Below the pieces are notes generated by a model, which saw nothing but the letters and a program-made list of their open reading frames with translations, made no database searches and was not told the origin of the DNA. DNA of 64,000 nt, taken from assembly GCF_001039355.2 (NCBI RefSeq), contig NW_019775418.1:149160-213159 (forward strand). Direction: 5' to 3'. The position numbers and the translations under genes are program-made. How positions within the stretch are numbered: position 1 is the stretch's first letter; the number at the start of each line of letters is the position of its first letter. Positions 36,316-49,200 of this stretch are shown here, piece after piece. The DNA comes from Lingula anatina (Eukaryota; Brachiopoda; Lingulata; Lingulida; Lingulidae).

Positions 36316-36500
36316 NNNNNNNNNNNNNNNNNNNNNNNNNNNNNNNNNNNNNNNNNNNNNNNNNNNNNNNNNNNNNNNNNNNNNNNNNNNNNNNNNNNNN
36401 NNNNNNNNNNNNNNNNNNNNNNNNNNNNNNNNNNNNNNNNNNNNNNNNNNNNNNNNNNNNNNNNNNNNNNNNNNNNNNNNNNNNNNNNNNNNNNNNNNNN
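36316..36500. other. Assembly gap (185 Ns)
   Basis: A run of N between (TAC)n on the left and (AT)n on the right. The gap probably covers simple repeat. It lies outside nAChR copy 3, whose last exon ends at 36729. Confidence 0.99.
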
Positions 36501-36728
36501 ATATATATATATAAATAATCATCATGACAGTTAGCAACAAGGTACAAATTATTTGGACACTTAACTGTTCTCTCAGACCCTTGCCTGGTAATGAGTTGAA
36601 ATATTAAAATTACATTGTCTTGTTTTATTTGATTTCTAAAATAAATTTAAGTTTTCCAAATAGATATACTATTTGAATAAACCTTTGGATAGAACATCTT
36701 TCATAAGCACTCATATTCTTTGCAGGAA

Positions 36729-39700
36729 TTACTGACTGTTTTCAATCACTGCCGGGTTACATGCTGGAGGCATGGAAAAGAACCATGCTGTCAAAGCAAT
36801 AGTGACAAAAACGTAAATGTACAACACAAATCTGTCAATGATCGTAGCGGTAAATCTCCATTGCAGCTTGGACCGTTCGTCCGTCTTGGTTGCCCGGCCT
36901 TGTGCGTCTTTGCCTTGCAGCGTTCGATGAATGTTTTGTAAGACTAGTACCATCTCTTCATTGTTGCCCTCGTTGTTGTTTCTTGACTTTAAGTTCCTAC
37001 GGACGTCTGCCTGAAAGGCGGGGTTATTGTACTCGCTGCTGATGTTTAGTGCATCGCCATTTTGGCTTCCACGTGACTGACGGCGAAGGTTTGGGTCTGA
37101 CAGTTTCTTTGTCAGCCATTTATAAGGATCGCTCTGGAGAGTAAGTGAAAATGCGCCATATCTATTGGGTTAATCATTAAATAATGCATTTTTAAAACAT
37201 TTAATTCACTCAAAAGATTATGGAATAAATCTTTGAGAGGGAACCTCGGAAACCCAGCTATCCCAAAACAGTTGAAACTATTCAACTGGTAGTGCGATAC
37301 CGGCATTTATGTCACTCTTCTAAATAGTTTTAAGTAATAAAATTAATATATTATCAATCACATTTACGAAATGTACGCCCCCCCCCCCTTTTTGGGGGGA
37401 GGGGTTTGGCGCAATTATATACACTTCTAAATATATTTTAGAAAATATTAACTCTGTAATTACCGCAAACACAAAGCAAAGATGTGTATATGCGTAATCG
37501 TGGAAAAACTTATGGAATGAAAAAAAATCGAACCACGTACGTCGATATTGACATCGTCACCAATGGCGTCGTCTGCTGCGCCCTTGAAGCAGACTACACG
37601 TCCCAGGCAGTTCAGGAACAACTTTTCCATCCAGAAAGGTAACGCTTGGCCATGCTCTCCTCGGTAATGGACACTGGTGACCATTATACTGCTTAGAGTG
37701 GAAACGCATATCAGAAGCAGAACGCAGCCCAAGTACATACCTGAAATTAGACAAAAAAAAGACCGATGCTAATTAGAGTTAATTGATATTACCCCAAAGA
37801 TTTTGAGTTTTTAAAGTTGCTAAGATTGCAATGCACATTTGTCTTGGATGTTTAAACTCATTCAAAACGGCTTATCGTTATCTTCAAAGTAAGCATATGA
37901 CAGAATTATTCGTCTTGAACCAGCACATATGGTTCTTTTACGATACATACATTAAGCATACATTAAGAAGCTCACGTTTAACTAAAATCAACATCTACTT
38001 AAATATTACATTTGCTTAATGTATTTATAAGATGCCAAATCAAAATTGACTTGAATGATACCAAGGGAAAAAACAAATAGGTGTGTATAAAGGCATGGAA
38101 ATTTTACTTTTAAATGATAGTGGCATAATTATACCAAGAAACAGAGGCGTATTTAAACATTCAACATCACCAGTAGTAATGAAAAACATCGCACAGACTA
38201 ATATAGGTGCTTACTCAAGACAGGAACAACTTCAGACTGCGTCGGTGTCAAGTCGGAAACCAGCTGCAAGAACACCATCAAAGCCAACACAGCAGTCACA
38301 CCAAACGATACCTTTTCTCCAGATTCCACCGGCAAATAGAAACTTATGCCTGTCATGATCAGAATGACAATACACGGAAGAATAAGATTAAAAACATAGT
38401 ATAATGGTTTTCGGCAGAGGACCAGATGAAACGTCACATCCGGGTACGGTTCCTCACAGCAGGCATAGTACTCGACCGTCCGTATCGCTGGCACGATGCC
38501 CAATTCCCATTGGCCATTTCTCACGAACGACGACGTATCTCCAAACGCCGTCTTGTTTATGACGTTCAGTTGAAATCCATGGTAATGCCAGGAACCGAAT
38601 TTTATGGGACACCTTTGTTTGTCGTATGGGAAATGGTAGATGTCCATGATACAGCTGCTTTTTAAGATAATGGGAGTGTTCCAATGCACAATTCCGTCGC
38701 TTAACACATAGGCTGGGTAGGACGTGATCTCTCTCTCTTCTTCTCTAACGCTGAAAGTAACAAAAAGTTTTGTTGTGTTTTGTGATATCTTAAAGAATAA
38801 TGGGTCTTTTTGCTTTCAATGGTGTTTGTAATGAAATAGCTGCCAGTAATTTCTGTAAAACAGAAACTGGTCTGTCAACTGAATTTTTCACAGGTTGAGA
38901 ATAAATGACTGAAACTTTGTGAACAGTGCATACACACAAGCGTGCGCACATACTCGCACGCACTTTCACACACATGCACACGTTTACACAACATTTTTAT
39001 TTTACATTTGCTCTCCGCTATACAGATACTTACTCATTATAGATGGTCAAATCTGGTCTCCAAATACTGCTTATCGCCACGTCAAACATTGTCTGGTTCG
39101 AGTACTCGGACGCGTTCCAAGTCAGTAATTCATCTCTCCACGACTGACAAGAGCAAACGATTCAACATGAAAATGAAAAAACGCAAGCGTCAGTATATTT
39201 TTTATAGTTTTGAAATACATGTAAGTCTCCCCTAGATTCAGCATAACGGAAACTCTCCATCTTACTAGCATTTAATTTCTTTAATTTTATTACTTTTATA
39301 CTATTTTATTTTATCTTTTGTTCTTGATTAAAATAATTTTTAAAGTATTGCAACAAAGGAGAAGGAAGAAACTTTAAGCACCCTACCAAACTAACCAACA
39401 TATTTGGGGATTTTGAAACAAAGTAGGCCCTATGCTTGAAACTAAAAACATCTAGATCCCGAGATATTTTCTTTGTCGTGTGTTATGCAGTTTTTATAAA
39501 CAGAGTGTAATAGCAAGTTGTAATATAGATTGGGTAAACAAGCCACATACCTGCCTGAGCCAGATGCTTACAAACAAGATTTGTTCGGCTGCATTCTATA
39601 AAATAAAGCAAATAGAAATAGCTGGATTCAATTTGGTGCTTGATCATAAAAAGAACCAAATTGTTTGTGCTTTAAACAAAAAGTTATTTAATTATGGTGG

Positions 39701-41302
39701 ACTGCCCTGGAATTAACCTGACAGGAAGTGGACTAAATTAGTGGTCTGAAAAGTTACGATCAACTCTGGCGACCTTTTGAGCAACTGGTCCCAAATCTCA
39801 CTTCTGTTTAGCTAGTCTAGTAAACGGCTATTTCCGATATTAACTCTTGCCATAAAGTATGGATTTTTCCAACACCATGTCGATGTTTTGATAACAATAA
39901 GGTCCAACTTAGTAAAACAATAAATTATTGAATTAGTGATATACAGGAACATGTACATGAAACATTGTTACCCTTCGAATTTGCAAGACAGAATTTGAAC
40001 AGCAACTGCATTTGTTGAAAAGAATAAATTATTGAATAAGTGATATACATGAAACATTGTTACCGTTCGAATTTGCTTGACAGAATTTGAATTGCAACTG
40101 CATTTGTCAGCGACAATGACACACTAGGTGAATGCACATGTGACATTTCATTCTACTCCGATCTATCAGGCTGGGTATATAACTTTAACATCATACAATA
40201 TTTATGGATTTTTCCACTTCCGTAATCTGATAATTGTTCCAAAGTCATTGCTAAAGCTCGGCAAATCAATGACTTTGTAGAAATTGCCATAGTGTTACTA
40301 AAAAACGAACGCATCTAAAATTTTGAAATATTGCATACATTCATGCAAAAGTGCTTACTAAGTGAAGGTAGACTAAATTCAGAGACTAAAAATTATAGAG
40401 AATAAATTACCAATTCTATGACTTGGTTGATACTGATGTCCACGCTGACGTTCACGGCGTCACGTGGGTCCAAGACAGGCCTCAGGTTGGTGTCGTAGGT
40501 AGACAAAAGAGATTTCTTTAAGTCGAACAGGTTCTTGTACTCCACACTACGGCCGCTTGTTGCTAAGAAGAAAAAAACACCACTTACATGAATATGTAGA
40601 GTCAGTTTGCAATTTTTCTTTTATCTACAAACAAATTAATATTTTTTCACAGGTACACAAATCTTTCCTACCTGTATGTCCCCATTTCCAGTGAGACACT
40701 CAATAAGAAATGTTCACAACTGGACATGGATACCGCACCCTGTTTCACAAGTTTACGCGTTGGCCCTTCTACACTAATATATGAGGAAGTACGAAACCAT
40801 GATAATATGCTGAGTTGCAGAAAAAAGCCCTGACACTAAAGGTGTAGGTTAACATGCTGTGTGCTAGGATAAAAAAGAGGGTCCCATTGGGTTTTTTCAT
40901 TACTCGTGAAAGCATCTTTTTATTTTTCCACGATGCGTGAAACGTTCATATTATTTAGCGTGATCCGTGAAGCTCTCCATTCCCGTGACTCATGAATGCG
41001 GATATTTATTCCTCATCCTTCGTGAAACGCTGTAATTTCAGTCGGTGATTCGTGATTTTCAACTCATCAGACTCGCATTTTTAATGAGATATGAGAAAAG
41101 TTTAATTACGTTTAATTTACTGTGATTAATAACTTGATGATTTTTATTTCCCGTAAACTGGATCATTGCCTCCCCCCCCCCCCCAATGGGACCCTCAAAA
41201 AGGGTGTCATCGAAAGCACCCTGAAACTCAAAGTGTGGAACAAAGTTTACCCATATTGGTACAGAGAAGCGATCGCCAAATAGGAAAACGTCACGTTGGA
41301 AG

Positions 41303-41349
<47 letters not shown>

Positions 41350-42864
41350 TCGTATTTTCCTTTGTATCTAACACCCCATTCTCATAGATTAGATCGACCT
41401 ACATTGGATCGACCTAACTCCCTGGGGGTTCACGCTAAATAGCTGTCAGCCGGGCGGACACGAAAGTTAATTACCCCTTAAAGCTTGTAGTAGCCGGGGA
41501 CGGACACTTGAGGGGGATTATCTGACAGTAATCTAGTGAGACTCCCCGCGGTGATAGATCGATCTAAAAGTTGTGAGAACAGAGCCATAGATTCACTGTG
41601 ATGGCCGCCTGTTGTATATATAGCGATAATGTTGCGTTTCATGGCCACTGCTCGTGAAATAATATACCTCATTTTAGGTGGTTACTGATCCGTAAAGGAC
41701 ATTAAGACACATCAAGTTACTCAGTCGTTGAATGAGAATGTTAAGCGGCCTGTTCTTAAACCTTAAACTATCAAAACAATCCTTTAGCCATCGGACATTT
41801 TGTATATTTAAAAGGTTATAACTATTCAAGAATTTTAGAGTAAAAGGTAGAGCTTCGGCTACACAGTAGGCAGTGTGGCATGGCGTTGCTTTCCCACCAT
41901 TCGAACTCAAGTCAAACAATTTTCATGCATAAAAAATGATGAAGTTGACATTTACCTCACCATTCAGTTGATAGCATCCAGCTATCATGACACGATAGGC
42001 AGGGTGGTAAACACTGGCAAGTGCTCAGAGTGCTAGTCTATGCCTTAAAAAGGTGAAAAATATTTACCGCACATATACCAGATGTGTGAGGACACGGTCT
42101 CGCTTGGTTACTTTAGCACTGCTTTAGGTAAAGTTCAAGTACCTATTAATTAAGTCGGTTTAGGCGTTACTCTATTACTTGTGCTCACCACAATTCTCAA
42201 AACGGCAAGGTGATTGAATGAGGCGTTAATTAGCGCTTATAACGTGACGTATCCGCACACGCGCGTGCTTGCGTGTATATTTTCCACCCAGTAGAGTTGT
42301 CTGTAATGTTCAGTTTTATATCTTGGAGGCCATTTGCTACTGTTGACAGAAATAGTAGAATATCGAAATGAATAATTTATGTTTTAATGAATTAGTTGCA
42401 TGTTATTAAAGGTGTAAATTGGACGCAACATTCAAATGCGTAAATATGTATAGTTCAAAGTGACCCATACAACATATTCCTTTTACTTCAGCTTTGAATA
42501 AATCATGGACATAATCTCTCATTATGTCCATGAATAAATGTAGAACGGAGAATGCCGCCCCCCCCCCCCCCCCCCCCCCCCCACCTTGACACCTGTAAAG
42601 TCATTGCCTCAACCAACATCTACTTCAAAAAACCAAACTGAGGAGTCCAAACGGACTAGTGTTTACGTGACATCGCGTGTTCAGTGGTAAGGGTTTCAAC
42701 TTTTTATCTAATACAAATTTCTTTATACGTCTTACACAATGACCTGCACATGGCGTATAAGACCTACGGTAGTGCTAACGCTCAACTGTCTACTTACATA
42801 CAATCTGGCAGGCGCATACTGTCAGCAGGAAGAAAAGAGCCCGTTTCGGTGTTTCCATCGCCAT
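36729..42864 (-). CDS. Nicotinic acetylcholine receptor alpha-type subunit, array copy 3
   Basis: Minus-strand exons: 42864-42798, 40562-40411, 39595-39551, 39143-39034, 38750-38215, 37740-37541, 37133-36729. Sizes 67, 152, 45, 110, 536, 200 and 405 join in phase to 504 residues. Exon 1 gives a clean signal peptide (MAMETPKRALFFLLTVCACQ) with a GTAAGT donor; it lies 2.2 kb from exon 2, so it is the least certain part. Visible parts: loop D in WLRQSWRDELLTWN, Cys loop with FPYD, GSWHYHG, YYACCEEPY alpha cysteines, M1 CRKPLYYVFN, M2 GEKVSFG, M4 IIDRFVLYIYVFVT. It shares the exon borders of copies 1 and 2 but is clearly diverged, with insertions of 2 codons in exon 2 and 1 in exon 6. Ligand-gated cation channel subunit; the agonist-binding residues are present. 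Confidence 0.87.
40877..41196. mobile_element. MITE-like element with internal short degenerate repeats
   Basis: Left end GAGGGTCCCATTGGG (40877-40891) is inverted at the right end (CCAATGGGACCCTC, ending at 41196). The interior holds about six degenerate copies, roughly 30 bases apart, of a CGTGAA-type motif (cgtgaaagc, cgtgaaacg, cgtgaagct, catgaatgc, cgtgaaacg, cgtgatttt). It lies in intron 1 of nAChR copy 3 and is not coding. Confidence 0.75.
41305..41346. repeat. (GA)n microsatellite
   Basis: About 20 GA units in intron 1 of nAChR copy 3. Confidence 0.95.
41378..41580. mobile_element. Palindromic MITE-like element, hairpin family member 4
   Basis: Left end ATTCTCATAGATTAGATCG is mirrored by GATCGATCTAAAAGTTGTGA on the right. 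The core TTAATTACCCCTTAAAGCTT and TGACAGTAATCTAGTGAGAC are shared with members 2 and 3. It lies in intron 1 of nAChR copy 3. Confidence 0.75.
42556..42583. repeat. C homopolymer run
   Basis: About 26 consecutive C. Similar G or C runs occur at 24991-25003, 28969-28981, 32367-32383, 33661-33682, 37378-37388 and 41172-41184. Confidence 0.9.
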
Positions 42865-43643
42865 GTTATCAAAGTACAAATAGTCCGATGTCACGCTCTG
42901 AAAACGCTGGTATATAATTGTATACAGAACCCGATTATACTTGGGACGTCATGCCTGATATGCCTTCCAATAGATGTCCATATGACAACGGTGAGTAGAA
43001 GTCAGTGGCAAGGCAACGCCGAGTAATGCGCCCGTAATTATTTAGGTTGTCATGGATCTCTTGTAACCATTTTCTCCGTCCGGTATGAGTGGTCAATCAA
43101 TCAATGCGACTGATGCTGAATATGTAACAAGTATTTTCTAAGTAAAATCGATGTGTAATAAGCATTTCTAAAGAAACGAGGTAAGCGGCCTTTGTTAGTC
43201 TGATGTGAAACGCAACGCAGTCGGCTAAAGTAGGATAAGGTTTGAGTCTAAAAGCTGACTTCAAACTTTTGTGAAACAGACTCATAGCAATCTTGAACAA
43301 AACTACGTTATTTTCGTGTGGGAGTATGTGTGCTTGCGTGCGCGTCTTTGTTTACGACCAACAATCTTCTTTCCTTTATTTCAAACAAAATAATTTATGA
43401 CAAAATTACACTTTTTATAAGACCAAACGCATAACAAAACACCAACCAAATAAATGAAGCAAAAAAAAATTGAATCTGAGACAAGTTCATCTCGTCACAC
43501 CGTCATGTCAAGATGTCATGGCTGAGTGACACTCTCCAGACAATGTGCTGACATGGCAACTGATGTACGTAGTGAACATCAATAAAACACAATGGCAGCG
43601 CCAATTCTGCTGCTTTGTGAGTCGTGCAACATATCAAAGCTCC

Positions 43644-43675
43644 GAGCTTGGACCTAAATATTTAGGTCCAAGCTC
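43644..43675. repeat. Perfect 32-bp palindrome
   Basis: The half site GAGCTTGGACCTAAAT is followed directly by its reverse complement, with no spacer. Confidence 0.9.
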
Positions 43676-43708
43676 CGAGTGAAGTAACCACAAGTACGCT
43701 ATGTAATA

Positions 43709-43914
43709 GATAGACCCCGAGTCAGCTAGGGTTATGTGGCATACACGAGTGCGAAGCACGAGTGGATGTCACATAACCCTCGCTGACGAGGGGCCTATCT
43801 TATTTAGACCACGGGTCCATTAGCGGGTTATAACGCATTCACGCAAGACGCTCGGTTATGTGAGTTACACCACGTCCGGGTCTTTTGTACACCACTTCCA
43901 CCGTGGTCTAAATA
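43709..43914. repeat. Two adjacent hairpin-forming inverted repeats
   Basis: 43709-43800: GATAGACCCCGAGTCAGC and AGGGTTATGTG are mirrored by CACATAACCCT and GCTGACGAGGGGCCTATC. 43801-43914: TATTTAGACCACGG is mirrored by CCGTGGTCTAAATA. Probably non-autonomous transposon remnants. Confidence 0.75.
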
Positions 43915-43953
43915 CCTTGAACTGAGCGTTGATCCCCAGTGCATTCAGAACAG

Positions 43954-44111
43954 CGGACTAACAGATCCACGGATCAAATATGGCCAACCCACTTGAATGC
44001 TTGTTGCGTAATCCCCGTGAAGAATCTATTCAATGTCTAGTCTCGAGTTAAACGACACGCGACACGCTTTTTAGTGGGTCGCCATATTTGATCCGTGGAT
44101 CTGTAAGTCCG
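43954..44111. mobile_element. Short MITE-like element, ATATGGC family member 1
   Basis: The left arm CGGACTAACAGATCCACGG and GATCAAATATGGC are repeated inverted at the right end (36-base arms with about three differences). The spacer is about 85 bases. The inner arm motif TCAAATATGGC plus CCCAC is shared with the element at 59807-59976. Confidence 0.8.
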
Positions 44112-46203
44112 TTATTACGTTGTCCGTTGTACACAATCACTCAATCATGATAAAAGAAAATTTTAAAAAAGTGCATCTTCTTCAAAGTTTTGGTCGTAAA
44201 TTTTCCCTACTAATCTAACCTACTTACAGGTGTATCTGCCCCGATTATTATGTGTACCACAGAAAGTAAGCAGAAAATATTTGTTCAAATTTTTTTCAGT
44301 AATATGAAACCATACCATTCGATATATTTTCTTTTTATACTATTGGACACTATATGGTTGGCATTTGGGACTCCAAATGCATCTTTCAAATTGTCAGATA
44401 TACACGCGTTTTCATTCTCTTGAAGCAAATCTCTCATAGAATTTTGGTTTTCCACAGCATGATAATGTTTGTTAGTACTGTGAACAACCCGCCCTATCTA
44501 GGTTGGGTGTGTGGGCTTTGGGTTTGAAGGAAGAAATCATTGTGCCTGCAAAAGCCAGCCTTTTCCACTTTCAATTTAGAATTAGCATTTGTTCTTGAAT
44601 TTCACTTGCAAAACAACTGGACATATAAAAATATATAAAATAAAATCAATTCTATAGTAAAAAATCCCCTTATCTATTTTTTTATTGTAAAATCCATATA
44701 TTTACATAAAAAACCTTCCCCTCCCCTGCAGCGTCGTCACACGGCAAATTATGTTCCTAGCTAATGCCTGTGCAGCTGTAAATTTCCATAGAATTTTATT
44801 AATTATCACCGACTTTTCTTCGCAATCTCACTTGTCCCAGATCTCTTGTTATCATTATTATTTTCTTTCAGGTAAATGACACGAGGAGCAGCACATTTTG
44901 CATTTCGAGTTTTGTTATATTGTTGTAAATCGTTCACGTGCTAACATGTTTCATAATTTCAATATGGCTCCTGCATCCTCGAGTATAACGTGAGGTGCAG
45001 TGTTAAATAATGGGGACTTTTTGTACCTCTTCCCAGTTGTGAAACCAGTCTGCATCAGGCTTTACAACGGTGGAATAGACTACATAACTGAGGAGTCAGG
45101 TGGAACAAAAGAACTTATATCGAAAGATGATCTCAATTTTAGACAAAAAAATAACCTATTGTCCAACAGGACAAAACTCAGTGACTTAAAGGAGAACATT
45201 GTATATGTTTTTTTAAGTTGTAAGATTTATGAAGAGATTCGTGTTTAAGAAGGATGTCCACTTCTTTCAATCTTTTTTAAAACAAATTTAGCCTAGCAAG
45301 TTTGACCTCACAGTTAGGACAAACTTCCTACTCCAGTCCTTCACTGACACCGGTCTCAGACCAAAGTGCATTGAAGCAGTGGTCCATATCAACTGTCACA
45401 CAGAAAAAGTCATATATAAATAGACGCACTAGTGCACTTAATGTCACCGCTTAAAAAAAGAATCTAAGGCATTTAGCCTATCCGCGAATAGAGAAAAGAA
45501 TGAACTATATGAAAACGCGCAGGCGCATATACAAAATGAAAGTATAAAACACACTCGACTACCTGTTAATGAATAGTGTCAACATCAGCGTCAATAAAAG
45601 TGCTCTAATAATCAATTAATAAAATTGAGCTTGTTAGGAGTCTTATAAGATTTGCGAGATTTAAGAATCAATGTTAACCTTTTAAAATGCATTAAATAAG
45701 CTGCAGTTTCTCAAAACCTACCGAGTAATAATGTGATAAACAATGACTCTTATTTTGAGTCACTTTTGGCAAACACACTTTAATGGTCGTTCGCTTTTTT
45801 GCCGTATTCTTTAAAAAAGAATCCTTTAAAAAATATTAAAAGAACTTTTTTATTAAACTTTATTGTTGAAGAAAGATGTGATTATTGCTTTGTGTATTAT
45901 TTGTTGGCTTAATTAGCGTGAAGGACATAGGAACACGTGCAGAGCGCGTATGTTCTATACAATTAGTTCACACAATGTCCTCCGCAATGCGGTGCTGGAA
46001 GACATCTACTGGTTTGTATAAAACAGATAAAATGCTGCTACCTGCGGCACGTGCATGGAAAAATAAATCTTCAAATCTCAGGTTGAAATACCGCGGGAGA
46101 TGCTGCGGGAAAACCCTCTAGAATAATACTGCATTGCGGATGAAATCAGAGTTTTAAAAGTTTGTGGTTTTTTGCTGTATTGCTGTAACCACGGTCTTTT
46201 TGT

Positions 46204-49200
46204 TCAGTGACTTCCCTGCGGACAGTTTGGCGCAGATGCAAAAAACATCACAGTTGCAATTACAGTGACAATAAAGTAAATATACATGGCCAAAGTATCA
46301 ATGATTACTGCTATGAGTTGCCATTCTGTCTGTAAGCTATCATCTTTACGGACTTCTTTTTTATGCGTTTCCTCGGCTTCAAATTTATGAAGTATCTTCT
46401 GCAGAATTCGGTTTGTTTCCAACCGAGGATCTGGATCGTCTTGGAGCAATTGCATCTGAACATCGGACGGGTCGGCAATGTCCGGGGATTCTCGGCTTTC
46501 ATCGATGCACGCCAACACGCTCCCCTCGCTGTTGTTGTGGACGCCATTGTGGAGTTCGCCTGTGAATTTAAACTTTCCGACTTTTTGTTCCTTTTCGGAT
46601 TTGTGCTTTTTAAAAGTCAGTAGTTGTTTGGACCTTTTCTGAAATATGCATATATTCCATAAATGTCCATTCAGAACATTTTAAACGTTCAAAACCCTTA
46701 TAGGCCTAATTATTAAAATCAAAAATAACAATGTGCTAAATAGGACAAAAGATTCCGGGAGTCAAAAGAAATTTTCTCTAAATCATACTTCCATTCCATT
46801 AACAGAAGATCATCTTTTAATTTAAAAGATGTCAAATTGCATCACATTTACTTAAACATGAAAATCCCAATCCCCTTCTTTCTCTTTAAATTAACTTTTT
46901 AATCACGCACGCGCACACTCACACACACGCGCACACACACAAAGATCATATCAAAGACTTTCTATAATATTTACCTTCCTATAGATCCCTCCTAGAGCTT
47001 CCCTGACCGTTTTTCTCTTACACGTGATAGTTGCCAGGTAACCAAAGAACAGCGTTTGCATCCATCCGGGCACTTGGTGTCCGCGCTCACCGCTGAAGTG
47101 GTAATTACTGACCAAAACGCAGGAGGCAGTGGACAAACAGAGGAGAACCAAGACCACGCCGAAGTAGACACCTAAAAAAATTAATTGGCAAGCAGATTCA
47201 CGACACATTTTATACAAGCAAAGGAGAAATAATTTCAAGTTACAGTATTGTATCTAAAGACAATTATATACTCGTGGTATGGAAAAAATAGCCATATAAA
47301 ATTTCGGGGACAAATGGATGCAACGTTTTTGTCGTTTCACCGCAATGGCAATAGCAGAATCCTCGTGGCACAACTAAAGCATCAGCCGTGATCACATATT
47401 TTAGAATGCACAGATGTGGGATTGTCCATCAATTTTGTACAAATATAAATGTATTACTGTTTTTACTATAAAAAGAAACAAGGCCCTAACACTACATGTA
47501 CGTCTAATAGGCCAATAGATCGGGATAGACCGAGCTGACAAACAAACAAACAAACAAGAGAGCTGTGTTTGACTGAGTACATTTTATGGAATACTTCACC
47601 AGTGGAAGTTAATAGTAATCAGCTCATATAAAATTTTCTCACATAGGAATATATATATAACATCTCAACTTACCCAGCAGAGGCAATACCTCTGACTGTG
47701 TTGGAGTCTCTGAAGCCACAATCTGCAAGAACACCATCAAGGCAAGCACGACTGTGATGCCAAAAGAAACCTTCTCCCCAGATTCAACAGGCAGTTTAAA
47801 ACTAACAGCAGTCATCACCAAGATGAGGATACAAGGAAGAACAAGATTATACACATAAAACAGTGGTTTGCGACATAGCACCAAATAAAACGTCACATCG
47901 GGATACGGCTCTGGACAGCAACCGTAAACCGTTACTGTTCGCCGAACTGGCACGTCCAAAAGTTCCCAAGCTCCATTCAAGACGAAAGATCTCATGTCTC
48001 CGGTTGAACTTTTATTAAATAAATCCAACTGGTTCCCGTTGTAGTTCCATGAACCGAATTTTAATGGACAGTCGTGCTGGTCGTATGGAAAGTAACGGAC
48101 GTTCATGCGGCAACTTGCCCGGTATATGATTGGCGTATTCCATTTGACTGTCCCGTCACTGCGGACGACTGCGGGGTAGCTTGTCACGTCTCTCTCTTCT
48201 TCCCGAACACTACAGAATATCAGAGATAATATTAACAATACGTAAAACCCTTTCTTTATAAACTACAGTCAAAAACTTACTTAATATCCTGCTTTTAACA
48301 GAATTTATAAGCTATATAGGCTAATAATGACGCACTGTTTTAAAAATTGATTTTTTTAACAAACATTCAACTGACAAAATACGAAAAAAAGACCCACAGT
48401 AACTTGAAACCTTTTCTTTTGTTTTTAAATAGATTATTATATAAATATAATTGTTTTGTTTCTAATTCTGATCAAATTTATATAAGCTAATTGATGCTTA
48501 GGCACCTAGCGCTTGTAGGCCTTTTCGTTTTGTTGTCATCTAAAAACTTCGCTCCAGGATGAAATTCCTTTAAGCCGAAAATTTTGATGATTCTATACAA
48601 TGATAAATTTGTCGAAAAGGGAGTGAATTTACTATTCTATCGGTACATTTGGTGCAAAGGCGTCAGACTAAAATTCTCTGGGCTAAAGTGAGCACAGTCT
48701 TTTTGGTTTCATTCATAGCCTTATGCACCACCTTTGAAGTAAAGTCCAAGGTTAAAGAGCTACTTGAAATGCAGCATGGTTATATAAACCTACAAATGTT
48801 CCTACCTTAACCAACATCAACGCTCCATGCATTTTAAACAAAAAGAGTTGAAGTAACAAGAGGTGACTGTTCATTTTGACACACGGATAATGTCCCTCGC
48901 TGCCCAATATTGGGTTATTTGGGCACGTGAGCCGATTCATCAGCGTTATTCAGGTTTTTTAAACCAGTAACATGCGCCATTTGCCTCTCAATCAAATCAT
49001 AATCGACTTAAAAATAGTTTGTCACATTCACCTATAAAATTGTCACTGAATTTTTATTTAATACTCCAATCATATACACTGATGCTCATAAGTTAAGCAA
49101 CACCCCGTTTTTTCAAAAGTTTCTTCTGTCATGATCATTATTTCATTTATTGGTGGGGTTATGCATATTTCTTTCATATTTTATAAATGACATATTAAAT

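Larger units (their letters stand above)
42865..46203. other. Intergenic between nAChR copies 3 and 4
   Basis: AT-rich, with a cluster of palindromes at 43644-44111 (listed separately). Small ORFs at 45000-45248 and 45885-46121 show no motif and I do not call them genes. Confidence 0.45.

Noticed and set aside
38083-38665. Plus-strand ORFs opposite nAChR copy 3 exon 5
   Set aside because: Antisense shadows of a strongly conserved exon.
45000-45248. 82-residue plus-strand ORF between nAChR copies 3 and 4
   Set aside because: No motif, no splice context, no paralogue in the window.
45885-46121. 78-residue plus-strand ORF, considered as a LINE or transposase piece
   Set aside because: No RT, endonuclease or DDE motif could be read in any frame.
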